The notes: generated by a model from the sequence alone, not told the origin. A DNA stretch of 64,000 bases from Paracoccaceae bacterium (GCA_013214575.1 JABSSD010000217.1:1-64000); one strand, 5' to 3'; positions 17,715 through 27,060 are shown, counted from the stretch's first letter. Program-made: numbers and translations.

Positions 17715-18998
17715 TTACTTACAGCTTGGAGCGATCTTGTTTTCCGCAGCATAGGCAGCGGAATCTTCGGCGATCAAGGCACCAATAACGTCACCGTCGG
17801 TGGCTTTGAAGTCAGAGATCAGCGACCAGGTTTTGCTGCTCGCATCCCACTGAGTCACACCAACCAGGCCGGGGCCACCGTGGTTTTCACAGGAGACGTT
17901 GAACGAGGGACCAAAGTTGGGCATGCCCAGATCGGTCATCTTGGCTTCGTTCATCTCCAGCGCTTCCATACCATCGCGCATCATTGATGCGTCGATGTCT
18001 GCAGTGCCGTGGATGGCTTGGGCTGTTTTCACAGCTTCGGCGGCCAGCATCGCGGCATACATGCCACGGTTATACAGAACGGTACCGATCTGATCGCCAG
18101 CACCCGCAGCTTTGCCAGTATCAACAACAAACTTCTGAATGTGGTTGAACACCGGGAAGTCACGACCAACATTGTGGAAGGTCAGCGCCTTATAGCCATC
18201 AGCCGCATCGCCAGCAGACATCACGTCATGCTCGGCACCGGACCACCAGACACCGATGAAGTTTTCCATCGGAAAGCGGATATTGGCGGCTTCCTGAATG
18301 GCAACCTGGTTCATCACGCCCCAGCCCCACATGGTGACATAGTCAGGCCGCTCGCGGCGGATCTGCAGCCACTGGCTTTTCTGCTCCTGACCAGGGTGGT
18401 CAACAGGCAACAGGCTAAGTTCAAAGCCATGTTTGGCGGACAGCTCTTCCAGGGTGCGGATCGGCTCTTTGCCATAGGCCGAGTTGTGGTAAACCAGCGC
18501 CAGCTTCTTGCCCTTGAGATCGCCGTCGTTGAGCTCCAGCAGATAGTTCACAACGCCCGAGGCACCGTTCCAGTAGTTGGCCGGATAGTTGAACACGTTT
18601 GAGAACACTTCGCCGTTGGCAGCCGAGGTGCGGCCATAGCCCATAGTGTGCAGCGGAATGCCGTCAGCGGTCACTTTGGGGATCAGCTGATAGGTGATGC
18701 CGGTCGACAGCGGTTGATAAACCAACGCGCCTTCGCCCTTGGTGGACTCGTAGCATTCCACACCTTTTTCGGTGTTATAGCCGGTCTCACATTCGATCAG
18801 CTTGGTCATCACGCCGCCGATACCGCCATCGCGCTCGTTCAGCAGGGTAAAGTAATCGGCATAGCCATCCGCAAAGGGAATGCCGCCAGCCGCATAGGGG
18901 CCGGTGCGGTAGCTCAGCGATGGAAACACCAGATCCGCCATTGCGGGGCCAGCAGCCATCAGGGCGCTCAGCGCCAGTGTCGTCAGTTTCAATTTCAT
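17715..18998 (-). CDS. HAAT-family ABC transporter substrate-binding protein
   Basis: The 427-residue periplasmic protein has a signal peptide (MKLKLTTLALSALMAAGPAMA) and the two-lobed type I periplasmic-binding fold: SLSYRTGPYAAGGIPFADGYADYF, KKLALVYHNSAYGKEPI, RRERPDYVTMWGWGVMN, GVWWSGAEHDV. It is longer than LivK (about 350 residues after processing) and has extra C-terminal cysteines, features of the subgroup linked to aromatic or aliphatic acid uptake. The ATG at 18998 follows GGGAGG; the upstream frame extension is rejected. It lies between livF- and livM-type genes. Confidence 0.92.
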   Translation of the reverse strand: MKLKLTTLALSALMAAGPAMADLVFPSLSYRTGPYAAGGIPFADGYADYFTLLNERDGGIGGVMTKLIECETGYNTEKGVECYESTKGEGALVYQPLSTGITYQLIPKVTADGIPLHTMGYGRTSAANGEVFSNVFNYPANYWNGASGVVNYLLELNDGDLKGKKLALVYHNSAYGKEPIRTLEELSAKHGFELSLLPVDHPGQEQKSQWLQIRRERPDYVTMWGWGVMNQVAIQEAANIRFPMENFIGVWWSGAEHDVMSAGDAADGYKALTFHNVGRDFPVFNHIQKFVVDTGKAAGAGDQIGTVLYNRGMYAAMLAAEAVKTAQAIHGTADIDASMMRDGMEALEMNEAKMTDLGMPNFGPSFNVSCENHGGPGLVGVTQWDASSKTWSLISDFKATDGDVIGALIAEDSAAYAAENKIAPSCK

Positions 18999-19087
18999 CG
19001 GTAGTAATCCTCCCATGGTATTATCCGATGTGGATAAAAACGGGGGTTTGATCTTATTATCCCCCCGCAGCTTAACTGCCTGCCCCG

Positions 19088-20164
19088 CTAGTGCGGGAAA
19101 GGCCAAAGTCGTAATTTCTCCTTGGCGACACGCCAGAGCTGTGCCAGCCCGTGTGGTTCCATAATCAGGAACACAATGATCAATGCGCCGACGATAACCA
19201 GCTGAAAATGCGCCACGATATCCGTGGGCCAGCCCAGCACATCAACGCCGACAACCTTGAGCACCACCGGCAGCAGCACCAGAAACGCCGCCCCGGCGAA
19301 GGAACCAAAGATCGAACCCAGCCCGCCGATGATCACCATGAACAGCACCAGGAACGATTTGGTGATGCCAAAGGCCTCGCCAACCTCAACCGCGCCCAGA
19401 TAGACCGAGAAGAACAGTGCCCCCGAGATGCCGATGAAGAAGCCTGAGACGCCAAAGGCGGTCAGTTTGGCCTTCATCGGGTTCACCCCGATGATTTCGG
19501 CAGCGATATCCATATCGCGGATCGCCATCCAGCTGCGGCCAAGGGTGCCGCGGGTCAGATTGCGGGCGATCAGCGCACAGAAGGTCAGGAAAATCAGGCT
19601 GAACATATAGGTGGCCCAGGCCGGCGCATTGGGGCCAGTGATCAGAATGCCAAACACATCCCGCTCAGGCGCGCTGATCTGACCCGAGGCCGAGTAGTTG
19701 TAGAACCACGGCACCCGGTTGAACAGCCAGACCAGAAAGAACTGCGCCGCCAGTGTCGCCACCGCCAGGTAGAACCCTTTGATGCGCAGGCTGGGCAGGC
19801 CAAACGCCACACAGACGATGGCGGTCATACCGCCGGCCAGCAGCACATGCACGAACATCGACACCTCGGGCATCATGGTCATGAACTTGTAGCAGGCATA
19901 GGCCCCCACCGCCATGAACCCACCGGTGCCCAGGCTGACCTGACCGGCATAGCCGACCAGAATGTTCAAGCCGATCGCGGCAATCGCATAGATCAGAAAC
20001 GGCAGCAGGATGGCATTGGCCCAGTAATCGTTGATGACAAAAGGCACCACCAAAAAGGCAATCGCCAGAACAGCATAGTACCGATACCGGTCAAACTTGA
20101 TCGGGAAGGTCTGGCTGTCCTGTTCATAGGAGGTTTTGAAATCTCCGGATTCACGATAGAACAT
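19088..20164 (-). CDS. HAAT-family ABC transporter permease (LivM type)
   Basis: The 358-residue protein has about nine to ten hydrophobic helices and the LivM signatures: AIAAIGLNILVGYAGQVSLGTGGFMAVGAY near the N-terminus, LRIKGFYLAVATLAAQFF, and the EAA-like loop RDMDIAAEIIGVNPMKAKLTAF, followed by GGLGSIFGSFAGAAFL. An N-terminal hydrophilic leader of about 25 residues precedes the first helix. The ATG follows GGGGAG. It forms the membrane channel with the LivH-type permease encoded directly upstream. Confidence 0.93.
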   Translation of the reverse strand: MFYRESGDFKTSYEQDSQTFPIKFDRYRYYAVLAIAFLVVPFVINDYWANAILLPFLIYAIAAIGLNILVGYAGQVSLGTGGFMAVGAYACYKFMTMMPEVSMFVHVLLAGGMTAIVCVAFGLPSLRIKGFYLAVATLAAQFFLVWLFNRVPWFYNYSASGQISAPERDVFGILITGPNAPAWATYMFSLIFLTFCALIARNLTRGTLGRSWMAIRDMDIAAEIIGVNPMKAKLTAFGVSGFFIGISGALFFSVYLGAVEVGEAFGITKSFLVLFMVIIGGLGSIFGSFAGAAFLVLLPVVLKVVGVDVLGWPTDIVAHFQLVIVGALIIVFLIMEPHGLAQLWRVAKEKLRLWPFPH

Positions 20165-20279
20165 GTCTTAGATGCTCCCCTGTTCCTGAGCGCGGTTCAG
20201 AGCCGCTGCCTCCAGTTGTTGCGTCTGGTCTGCGGAGCCGCTGTCATCAGCAACCCGCGCCGCGAAGATCGGGCTGGTG

Positions 20280-21278
20280 TTAAACCCTTTCAATGATCTT
20301 CTCCCCAAACAATCCTTGTGGACGGAACACCAGGAACAGCAGTGCCAGCACATAGGCGAACCAGTTCTCGGTGGCGCCGCCGACCATCGGGCCGATGGCG
20401 AATTCAAACATCTTCTCGCCGACCCCAATGATCAGCCCGCCAACGATGGCTCCGGGGATCGAGGTAAAGCCGCCCAGCATCAGCACCGGCAGCGCCTTAA
20501 GCGCGATCAGCGACAGCGAGAACTGCACGCCGGATTTGGTGCCCCACATGATACCGGCAACCAGCGCCACAAAGCCGGCCACCGACCACACCAGCACCCA
20601 GATAAAGTTCAGCGAGATGCCAACCGACAGCGCCGCCTGGTGATCATCCGCCACTGCCCGCATGGCGCGGCCCTGTTTGGTATACTGCGAAAACAGCACC
20701 AGCCCGGTGACCAGCAGCGCCGCCACAACCGTCGCCACCATATCGAGATTGTCGATAAAGAAGCCGTAGAAGTTGTCACCGCCCAGACCGGCAGTCATAT
20801 CCTCGATCCAGAGGGAACCGCCCTGCGGCAAGCCGATATCCAGCTTCTTGATCTCAGAGCCCCACATCAGGTCCGAAACACCCTCCAGGAAATAGGCCAG
20901 CCCAATGGTGGCCATGAACAGGATAATCGGCTCCTGACCCACCAGATGGCGCATCACCAACCGCTGCACCAGCCAGGCAAACAGCACCATCACCCCGGCG
21001 GTCAGCAAGATCGCCAGCAGCGCCGGCACATGCCAGCCAAAATGATGCAGATTGGTGCCAAACACCGAGTTGATGATATGGCTGAACGGCACCTGGCCAT
21101 CCATGATGCCAACCAGTGTCATCGCCGCAAACAGCGCCATAACACCTTGGGCATAGTTGAAAATCCCCGAGGCCTTGTAGATCAACACAAAGCCCAGTGC
21201 CACCAGCGCATAAAGCACCCCGGACATCAGACCGTTGATGAATACCTCGACGGCAAAAAGAAACTGATCAGGCATCAT
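20280..21278 (-). CDS. HAAT-family ABC transporter permease (LivH type)
   Basis: The 332-residue membrane protein shows the LivH signature MSGVLYALVALGFVLIYKASGIFNYAQGVMA-like opening, then the coupling segment TKQGRAMRAVADDHQAALSVGISLN and GGFTSIPGAIVGGLIIGVGE. It starts at tandem ATG codons behind AGGGGGCT. About 115 bases separate it from the LivM gene, more than elsewhere in the operon, and I see no terminator in that gap. Confidence 0.93.
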   Translation of the reverse strand: MMPDQFLFAVEVFINGLMSGVLYALVALGFVLIYKASGIFNYAQGVMALFAAMTLVGIMDGQVPFSHIINSVFGTNLHHFGWHVPALLAILLTAGVMVLFAWLVQRLVMRHLVGQEPIILFMATIGLAYFLEGVSDLMWGSEIKKLDIGLPQGGSLWIEDMTAGLGGDNFYGFFIDNLDMVATVVAALLVTGLVLFSQYTKQGRAMRAVADDHQAALSVGISLNFIWVLVWSVAGFVALVAGIMWGTKSGVQFSLSLIALKALPVLMLGGFTSIPGAIVGGLIIGVGEKMFEFAIGPMVGGATENWFAYVLALLFLVFRPQGLFGEKIIERV

Positions 21279-21304
21279 AGCCCCCTATAAAATCTGTCAG
21301 AAAA

Positions 21305-22123
21305 TCAATCACTCGCCACCCCCAGATAGGCATCAATCACTGCCTGATTGTTGCGCACCTCATCCGGGGTGCCGTCGCCGATTTTCTTACCATAATCCAT
21401 CACCACCACCCGGTCGCTTAGGTCCATCACCACGCCCATGTCGTGTTCGATCAAGGTGATGGTGGTGCCAAATTCATCATTCACATCCAGAATAAAGCGG
21501 CTCATGTCCTCTTTTTCCTCGACGTTCATGCCCGCCATCGGCTCGTCCAGCAGCAGCAGCTTTGGCTCCGCCGCCAGCGCACGCGCCAGTTCGACCCGCT
21601 TTTTCAGCCCATAGGGCAAGCGCCCGACCGGAGTCTTGCGGATGTGCTGGATTTCAAGGAAATCAATAACCCTCTCCGCCACTTCGCGGTTGGCCACCTC
21701 TTCCGCCTCGGCCTTGCCCTTCCACAGCGCCTGGGCAATCAGGCCCGACTTCATGTGTCCCAGACGTCCGGTCATCACATTGTCCAGCACGCTCATGCCC
21801 TCGAACAAAGCGATGTTCTGAAAGGTACGGGCGATGCCCTGCTGCGCAATTTCATAAGGGCGCATCTTCGGCCGCTTGGCGCCGCGGTACCAGACCTCGC
21901 CCTCGGACGGGACATAGAACCCCGAAATCACGTTCAGCATCGATGACTTGCCGGCCCCGTTGGGGCCGATAATCGCGCGGATCTCGCCCTGGCGAATGTC
22001 AAAACTGATGTCCTTGATCGCCACCACACCGCCAAAACGCAGGGTGATGTTCTTCATCTCCATCACCACGCCGCCGATCTTGCGCCCGTCTGCGGTGGTA
22101 TATCCCTCTTGCATATCCTTCAC
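21305..22123 (-). CDS. HAAT-family ABC transporter ATP-binding protein (LivG type)
   Basis: The 272-residue ATPase has Walker A GPNGAGKSS, the LivG-type signature LPYGLKKRVELARAL, Walker B LLLLDEPMAGMN and switch LIEHDMGVV. The long insert between Walker A and signature (GRLGHMKSGLIAQALW) is normal for LivG. Translation probably begins at GTG (22123), nine bases after GAAGGA; an ATG at 22114 is the alternative. It ends 27 bases before the LivH-type gene. Confidence 0.93.
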   Translation of the reverse strand: MKDMQEGYTTADGRKIGGVVMEMKNITLRFGGVVAIKDISFDIRQGEIRAIIGPNGAGKSSMLNVISGFYVPSEGEVWYRGAKRPKMRPYEIAQQGIARTFQNIALFEGMSVLDNVMTGRLGHMKSGLIAQALWKGKAEAEEVANREVAERVIDFLEIQHIRKTPVGRLPYGLKKRVELARALAAEPKLLLLDEPMAGMNVEEKEDMSRFILDVNDEFGTTITLIEHDMGVVMDLSDRVVVMDYGKKIGDGTPDEVRNNQAVIDAYLGVASD

Positions 22124-22135
22124 GACACCGCGTCC

Positions 22136-22167
22136 TTCTTTTTGCCGGCAATACTCCCGCCGGAGGC
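22136..22167. repeat. Dispersed repeat TTCTTTTTGCC-N6-ACTCCCGCCGGAGGC, copy 1
   Basis: The 11-base and 15-base blocks with exactly six bases between them recur at 54317-54348. The second block contains CTCC-cgcc-GGAG, a small inverted repeat. It lies between the LivG-type gene and the acyl-CoA ligase gene. Confidence 0.7.
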
Positions 22168-22205
22168 GTCTTTGTGCCGCAGAGCGGCTCCCGTCCCGGC
22201 GCTAC

Positions 22206-24179
22206 TCATTCTGCTGCCACTTTCTGCGCCGTCACCGGCACCACCACGGCGTCGCCGATATTCAGCGTCGCACTGATCGCCCCCTTGCGACCGTCTTCAT
22301 AGGTCACCTCGGTGGTGGTCGAGATCTGCCCCGAGCCGTCATAAAGCGCGGCGATGATATCGGCGAATTTCTCTTCGACGATGCGGCGACGCACCTTGCG
22401 GGTGCGGGTCATTTCACCATCGTCGGCGTCCAGTTCCTTGTGCAGCACCACAAAGCGATGCACCTGGCAGCCCGACAGCATCGGATCGTCAGCAACCGAT
22501 AGGTTCACCGCCGAAACATGTTCACCAATGCTGGCCAGCACCTTGGGATGACCGGCCAACTCCTGATACGAGGCATAGGCGATATTGTTGCGTTCGGCCC
22601 AGTTGCCCACCGCCGTCAGGTCGATGTTGATAAAGGCCACGCAGCGGTCCTGACCATTGCCAAACAGCACCGCCTCCAGAATGTCGGGGTAGAACTTCAG
22701 CTTGTTCTCGACAAACTTGGGCGCAAACATGCTGCCATCGGCCATTTTGCCAACGTCCTTGGCGCGGTCGATGATCCGCAAATGCCCCGAGCTCTCCTCA
22801 AAGAAGCCCGCATCGCCGGTCGCCACCCAGCCGTCGGCGTCTTTGGTCTCGGCGGTGCTTTTGGGGTTCTTGTAATATTCCACAAAGCTGCCGGGCGAGC
22901 GATAGAAGATCTCGCCATCCTCGGCAATTCTGATCTCTACATCCGGGGCCGGAATACCCACCGTATCCGCCCGCACCTCACCATCGGGCTGCACGGTGAT
23001 GAACACCGTCGCCTCGGTCTGGCCATAGAGCTGTTTCAGGTTGATACCCAGCGAGCGATAGAACTCAAAGATCTCCGGGCCGATGGCCTCACCGGCGGTA
23101 TAGCCAACCCGCACTTTGCCAAAACCTAAGGTGTCTTTCAGCGGACCATAGATTATCAAATCGCCCAATGTGTATTTCAGCCGGTCCATCATCCCAACCG
23201 GTTTGCCATCCAAAATGGCCGGGCCAACCTTTTTGGCATGCGCCATAAAGTAACGGAACATCGCGCGCTTCAGGCGACCGGCGTCCTCCATGCGGATCAT
23301 CACATTGGTCAGCTGGGTTTCAAACACCCGCGGCGGCGCAAAATAATAGCTCGGGCCGATCTCACGCAGATCGGTCATCATGGTCTCGGCGCTTTCGGGA
23401 CAGTTCACACAGAACCCGGTCCAGTAGGCCTGACCGACGGAAAAGATGAAATCGCCAACCCAGGCCATCGGCAGATAGGCCAGGATCTCGTCATCTATCC
23501 GCAGCTTGTCGAATTCCGAGGCGTTCTTGGCGCTTTCAATCACGTTGCGGTTGGACAGCACAACGCCCTTGGGCTTGCCGGTGGTGCCCGAGGTATACAG
23601 CATCACGCAGGTGCTGTCGTAATCCAGCTCGCCACGGCGCGTATTCAGTTCGGGCATAAGCTCATCATAGGCAGCGCGGCCCTGATCCTGCACATGGCTG
23701 TATTGATGCAGTTGCGAATGGTCGTATTTCCGCAAGCCGCGGGGGTCGAGATAGATCAGGTGTTCGAACTGCTGCAGTTGATCCTGCACCTCGATCACCT
23801 TGTCGACCTGCTCCTGATCGGTGACCACCACAAAGCGGGCGCCACAGTGGCTCAGCACATAGGCCATCTCTTCGGCATTGGCGTCCTGATACAGCGGCAC
23901 CGGGATGGCCCCCACTGATTGCGCCGCCACCATCGACCAGTACATATAGGGACGGTTGCGGCCAATCACGGCGATAAAATCACCCCTGTTGACCCCAAGA
24001 TTGATGAAACCAAGCGCCAGCGCTTCGATCTCTTTTGCTGCCTCAGCCCAGCTCCAGCATTGCCAAATGCCAAATTCCTTCTCCCGATATGCGGGTGAAT
24101 TCGCGAACTGCGTTGCGTTGCGTTGAAGCAGCGCCGGCAGGGATAGCAATCCCTCGGCGCCCGACTGCATCTGAGCCAA
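22206..24179 (-). CDS. Long-chain-type AMP-dependent acyl-CoA synthetase
   Basis: The 657-residue ANL enzyme has the AMP-binding P-loop YTSGTTGKPKGVVLSNRN, the A5-like YGQTEATVF, the adenylate-binding GWVATGDAGF and the hinge LRIIDRAKDVGKMADGS. It activates a carboxylate to acyl-CoA through an acyl-adenylate. I place the start at TTG (24179), which has GGAGGA nine bases upstream; the ATG three codons later (24170) is too far from that site. It is the first gene of the cluster and is transcribed away from the two-component genes, so it is the likely entry point for regulation. Confidence 0.92.
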   Translation of the reverse strand: MAQMQSGAEGLLSLPALLQRNATQFANSPAYREKEFGIWQCWSWAEAAKEIEALALGFINLGVNRGDFIAVIGRNRPYMYWSMVAAQSVGAIPVPLYQDANAEEMAYVLSHCGARFVVVTDQEQVDKVIEVQDQLQQFEHLIYLDPRGLRKYDHSQLHQYSHVQDQGRAAYDELMPELNTRRGELDYDSTCVMLYTSGTTGKPKGVVLSNRNVIESAKNASEFDKLRIDDEILAYLPMAWVGDFIFSVGQAYWTGFCVNCPESAETMMTDLREIGPSYYFAPPRVFETQLTNVMIRMEDAGRLKRAMFRYFMAHAKKVGPAILDGKPVGMMDRLKYTLGDLIIYGPLKDTLGFGKVRVGYTAGEAIGPEIFEFYRSLGINLKQLYGQTEATVFITVQPDGEVRADTVGIPAPDVEIRIAEDGEIFYRSPGSFVEYYKNPKSTAETKDADGWVATGDAGFFEESSGHLRIIDRAKDVGKMADGSMFAPKFVENKLKFYPDILEAVLFGNGQDRCVAFINIDLTAVGNWAERNNIAYASYQELAGHPKVLASIGEHVSAVNLSVADDPMLSGCQVHRFVVLHKELDADDGEMTRTRKVRRRIVEEKFADIIAALYDGSGQISTTTEVTYEDGRKGAISATLNIGDAVVVPVTAQKVAAE

Positions 24180-24253
24180 TTTAATTCTCCTCCCTCTCCG
24201 ACCCCCCTTGGCCGGATTGATCGCTTGTGGCGATTCTGATCCCAATAAGGGGC

Positions 24254-24314
24254 GTGACAATGAGTGACCGCCAAGTTTTTCGTGAAGGTTTCCCAATTGT
24301 TACGAATTGTTACT
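24254..24314. promoter_or_regulatory. Direct repeats with 10-bp period in the divergent promoter region
   Basis: Two tandem pairs are seen between the ligase operon and the kinase gene: GTGAC-aatga-GTGAC (24254-24268) and AATTGTTACG-AATTGTTACT (24295-24314). Both have a period of exactly 10 bases, the spacing at which OmpR/PhoB-family regulators bind side by side. They are plausible sites for the regulator encoded at 26304. Confidence 0.5.
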
Positions 24315-24402
24315 ATGGATAAATCTATTTCGGTCGCGGCACAATTATGCTGCATGGCCCCTTTGACTGATCGGCGCAGGATGATAGCCCTATCGCGAGG
24401 GA

Positions 24403-26307
24403 ATGATGAACACGACCAGCAAACAAACCACAGCAATGACCATGGCGGGACTGAACCTGATTGCTCAGGGCCTGTCGATTTACGACGACGACCTGAAACT
24501 TGCCGTCTGCAACCACCGGTTCCAGGAAATGTTCGGCCTGCCGGATCACCTGATCACCCCCGGCGCCCGGTTTGACGACACCATCCGCTTTATTGCACAA
24601 AGCGGTGAATACGGACCGGTTGATGATCTTGACGATCTGGTCCAGCAACGGGTCAATCAGGCGATGGATTTTGCGCCGCATTACATGGAGCGGGAACGCG
24701 GCAACGGCCAGTTCCTCTCGGTCGAGGGTGCGCCTTTGCCCAATGGCGGCTGGGTCACCGTTTACACCGACATCACCCCCACCAAACAGGTCGAGCTGTT
24801 GCTGCGGGCGCGCTCGGAAGAGCTCTCGGAACAAGTGCTGGCGCATACCGAAGAACTGTCGGCTGCCAACCGGAAACTGGCCGCCTCAAATACCTCGCTG
24901 GAAGAAACCAAACGGCAATTGACCGACATCGAACGCCATACCCGGCTGACCACCGAAATGATGCCGGCCCATATCGCCCATGTCGATCTGGAAGGGTATT
25001 ATACCTATACCAACCGTCGCCTGAGCGCGGTGTTTCCCGGCCGGCCCTCCAACATTCTGGGAATGCATATCTCTGAGGCCCTGGGCAAAAGCAGCCATGC
25101 GCGGATCGAACCGCACCTGCAGGCGGCCTATACCGGCAAAAGCCCGGTCTTTGAGTTCACCGAGGACCACAGCAGCCGTCGCATCCGGGTGGCGCTGACC
25201 CCCGACCCGGCGGGCGGCATCTATGTGCTGTCGATGGATATCACCGAAGAAACCCAAACCCGCGTCGCCCTGCAACAGTCGCGCCGCCGCGAGATGGCGG
25301 CGCAGATGATCAGTGGATTGGCGCATGATTTTTCCAACCTTCTGACCATCATCCTGGGGATGCAGGGCCGATTGCAGAAGATCCCCCTAAGCCCCGAGGC
25401 CAATGATCTGGTGCAGGGCACTCTGTCAGCGGCGCGGCGCGGCGGCCGGTTGCTGAACCGGATTGCCGATATGACCGGCCATCGCACCCCGCGACCTCAG
25501 GCCACCGACATGCATAGCCTGCTGCACGAGTTGAAAATCCTGGCCTCGCCGTCGCTGCCGCAGGCAATGGGGCTGAGCGTGCTGGACAATACCCCCGACG
25601 GAGCGCTGTTGCTGGATCCCGGCATGCTGCAGGATGCATTGCTGAATCTGATCCTCAACGCCCGCGATGCCTGCAGCGCCAGCGGCCAGATCACCGTCAG
25701 CGCCCATATCGTTGGCGAAACCTGGCTGGAAATAAGCGTCACTGACACCGGCCCCGGCTTCTCGACCGAGGCGCTGGCCAAGGCGCTCAATCCATTTTTC
25801 ACCACCAAGGGCAGCGAAGGGTCCGGTCTGGGCCTGCCGATGGTCTATGACACCGTGAAACTGGCGGGCGGCGATGTGAGCATCGGCAACACCATCTCGG
25901 GGGCCCGGGTCACCCTGCGGCTGCCCTATCGCAAGGCCCCAGACGCCAGGGGAGGCCTGGTGTTGCTGGTCGAGGACAGCGAGGATCTGCGCGCCACCTT
26001 CCGCGACATGCTGGTAGATCTGGGCCATTCGGTCATCGAGGCCACCTCGGTCGACGAGGCCTGCGCGCTGATGGCCGATCTCGAGGATATCTCGCTGGTT
26101 CTGTCCGACATTCGACTGCAGGGCGAAGCCACCGGGCTGGATCTGCTGACCCGGTTGCAGGGCTCGGGGCGCCCGATCATCCTGATGACCTCGCTGCCGC
26201 CCCAGGATCCGCTGCACCGTACCGCGCTGAAATCGGGTCCGGTACTGCAAAAACCCTTTACCACCGGGCAGCTCTCGGCGCTGCTAAACTCGGAGGCCGT
26301 GGCATGA
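24403..26307 (+). CDS. Hybrid PAS-domain sensor histidine kinase with C-terminal receiver
   Basis: The 634-residue protein is soluble. Domains in order: PAS (about 14-130), coiled coil (130-180), second PAS (about 183-285), HisKA with phosphoacceptor His308 in SGLAHDFSNLLT, HATPase with N box NLILNARDA, G1 DTGPGFS, F box PFFTTK and G2 GSGLGLPM, then a receiver (about 518-630) with VLLVEDSED, the acceptor Asp in LVLSDIRL and the lysine in LQKPF. No membrane span is seen, so the signal is probably cytoplasmic. It overlaps the response regulator gene by four bases (ATGA) and is divergent from the acyl-CoA ligase operon. Confidence 0.92.
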   Translation: MMNTTSKQTTAMTMAGLNLIAQGLSIYDDDLKLAVCNHRFQEMFGLPDHLITPGARFDDTIRFIAQSGEYGPVDDLDDLVQQRVNQAMDFAPHYMERERGNGQFLSVEGAPLPNGGWVTVYTDITPTKQVELLLRARSEELSEQVLAHTEELSAANRKLAASNTSLEETKRQLTDIERHTRLTTEMMPAHIAHVDLEGYYTYTNRRLSAVFPGRPSNILGMHISEALGKSSHARIEPHLQAAYTGKSPVFEFTEDHSSRRIRVALTPDPAGGIYVLSMDITEETQTRVALQQSRRREMAAQMISGLAHDFSNLLTIILGMQGRLQKIPLSPEANDLVQGTLSAARRGGRLLNRIADMTGHRTPRPQATDMHSLLHELKILASPSLPQAMGLSVLDNTPDGALLLDPGMLQDALLNLILNARDACSASGQITVSAHIVGETWLEISVTDTGPGFSTEALAKALNPFFTTKGSEGSGLGLPMVYDTVKLAGGDVSIGNTISGARVTLRLPYRKAPDARGGLVLLVEDSEDLRATFRDMLVDLGHSVIEATSVDEACALMADLEDISLVLSDIRLQGEATGLDLLTRLQGSGRPIILMTSLPPQDPLHRTALKSGPVLQKPFTTGQLSALLNSEAVA

Positions 26308-27008
26308 AGACACCCCTGATCACCATTCTGGACGACGAACCTGAAATCCGCCAGATCCTGACCGAGGCCCTGGAAGAGGCCGGGTTTCGCACCCAGAGCT
26401 TTGCCCGCGCCCGTGAATTCGAGGCCTCGCTGAAACGGGTCACCCCGGATGTCTGCCTGGTCGATCTGTCGCTCCCCGATACCGACGGATTGTCGCTGGT
26501 GCACCGGCTGGCATTGGAGCAGGGGGCGGCCGTGATCATCATCTCGGGCCGGGCCCAGGTGCAGGACCGGGTGACCGGGCTGGAGCTGGGGGCGGATGAC
26601 TATATCACCAAACCCTTTGACCCGGTCGAGGTTGTCGCCCGGGTTCGAGCCCGGCTGCGCAGCGGCCCGCGGCCGGCCACGCAATCCGGCAATACCGCGC
26701 ATTTCTCCGGCTGGATCGCCCATTTCGACCGTTACATGCTGGAAGATGACAGCGGCACCGAGACGCCGTTTTCCCATGCCGAAGGCGAGGTTCTGCGGCT
26801 GTTTCTGGACAGCCCCAAGCGGCTGATATCGCGCAGTCAGATGCAGGAGATGCTGGGAGGTGCCGCCGGGGACAGTTTTGACCGGGCGATGGATGTGCGG
26901 ATTTCACGCCTGCGCACCAAACTGCGCGAAGATCCCAAAAACCCGCGCCTGATCAAGACCATCTACGGGGCTGGCTACATCTTTCTTGGCGATGTCAGCT
27001 GGAGCTGA
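26304..27008 (+). CDS. OmpR/PhoB-family response regulator
   Basis: The 234-residue protein has an N-terminal receiver with acidic pair LDDE, phosphoacceptor Asp54 (CLVDLSLPD), the switch Ser in IIISGR and the lysine in YITKPFD, followed by a winged-helix DNA-binding domain (SRSQMQEMLGG...DVRISRLRTKLRED...IKTIYGAGYIF). It is translationally coupled to the kinase. The tandem direct repeats at 24254-24314 have the expected operator spacing. The natural target is the divergent acyl-CoA ligase/ABC operon, but that is inference from position. Confidence 0.93.
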   Translation: MKTPLITILDDEPEIRQILTEALEEAGFRTQSFARAREFEASLKRVTPDVCLVDLSLPDTDGLSLVHRLALEQGAAVIIISGRAQVQDRVTGLELGADDYITKPFDPVEVVARVRARLRSGPRPATQSGNTAHFSGWIAHFDRYMLEDDSGTETPFSHAEGEVLRLFLDSPKRLISRSQMQEMLGGAAGDSFDRAMDVRISRLRTKLREDPKNPRLIKTIYGAGYIFLGDVSWS

Positions 27009-27010
27009 AA

Positions 27011-27060
27011 CCGGTCCGGAAAATGCACATTTTCCGGACCGGAATTTTACAAAATTCCGG
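27011..27060 (+). terminator. Double hairpin after the two-component operon, including repeat element copy 1
   Basis: CCGGTCCGGAAAAT-gcac-ATTTTCCGGACCGG is a perfect 14-bp stem (27011-27042) followed by AATTTT. Overlapping it, CCGGAATTTT-ac-AAAATTCCGG (27039-27060) is a 10-bp hairpin that recurs almost unchanged at 42879-42900. The first hairpin probably terminates the regulator transcript; the alternating pairing could also switch structures. Confidence 0.75.
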
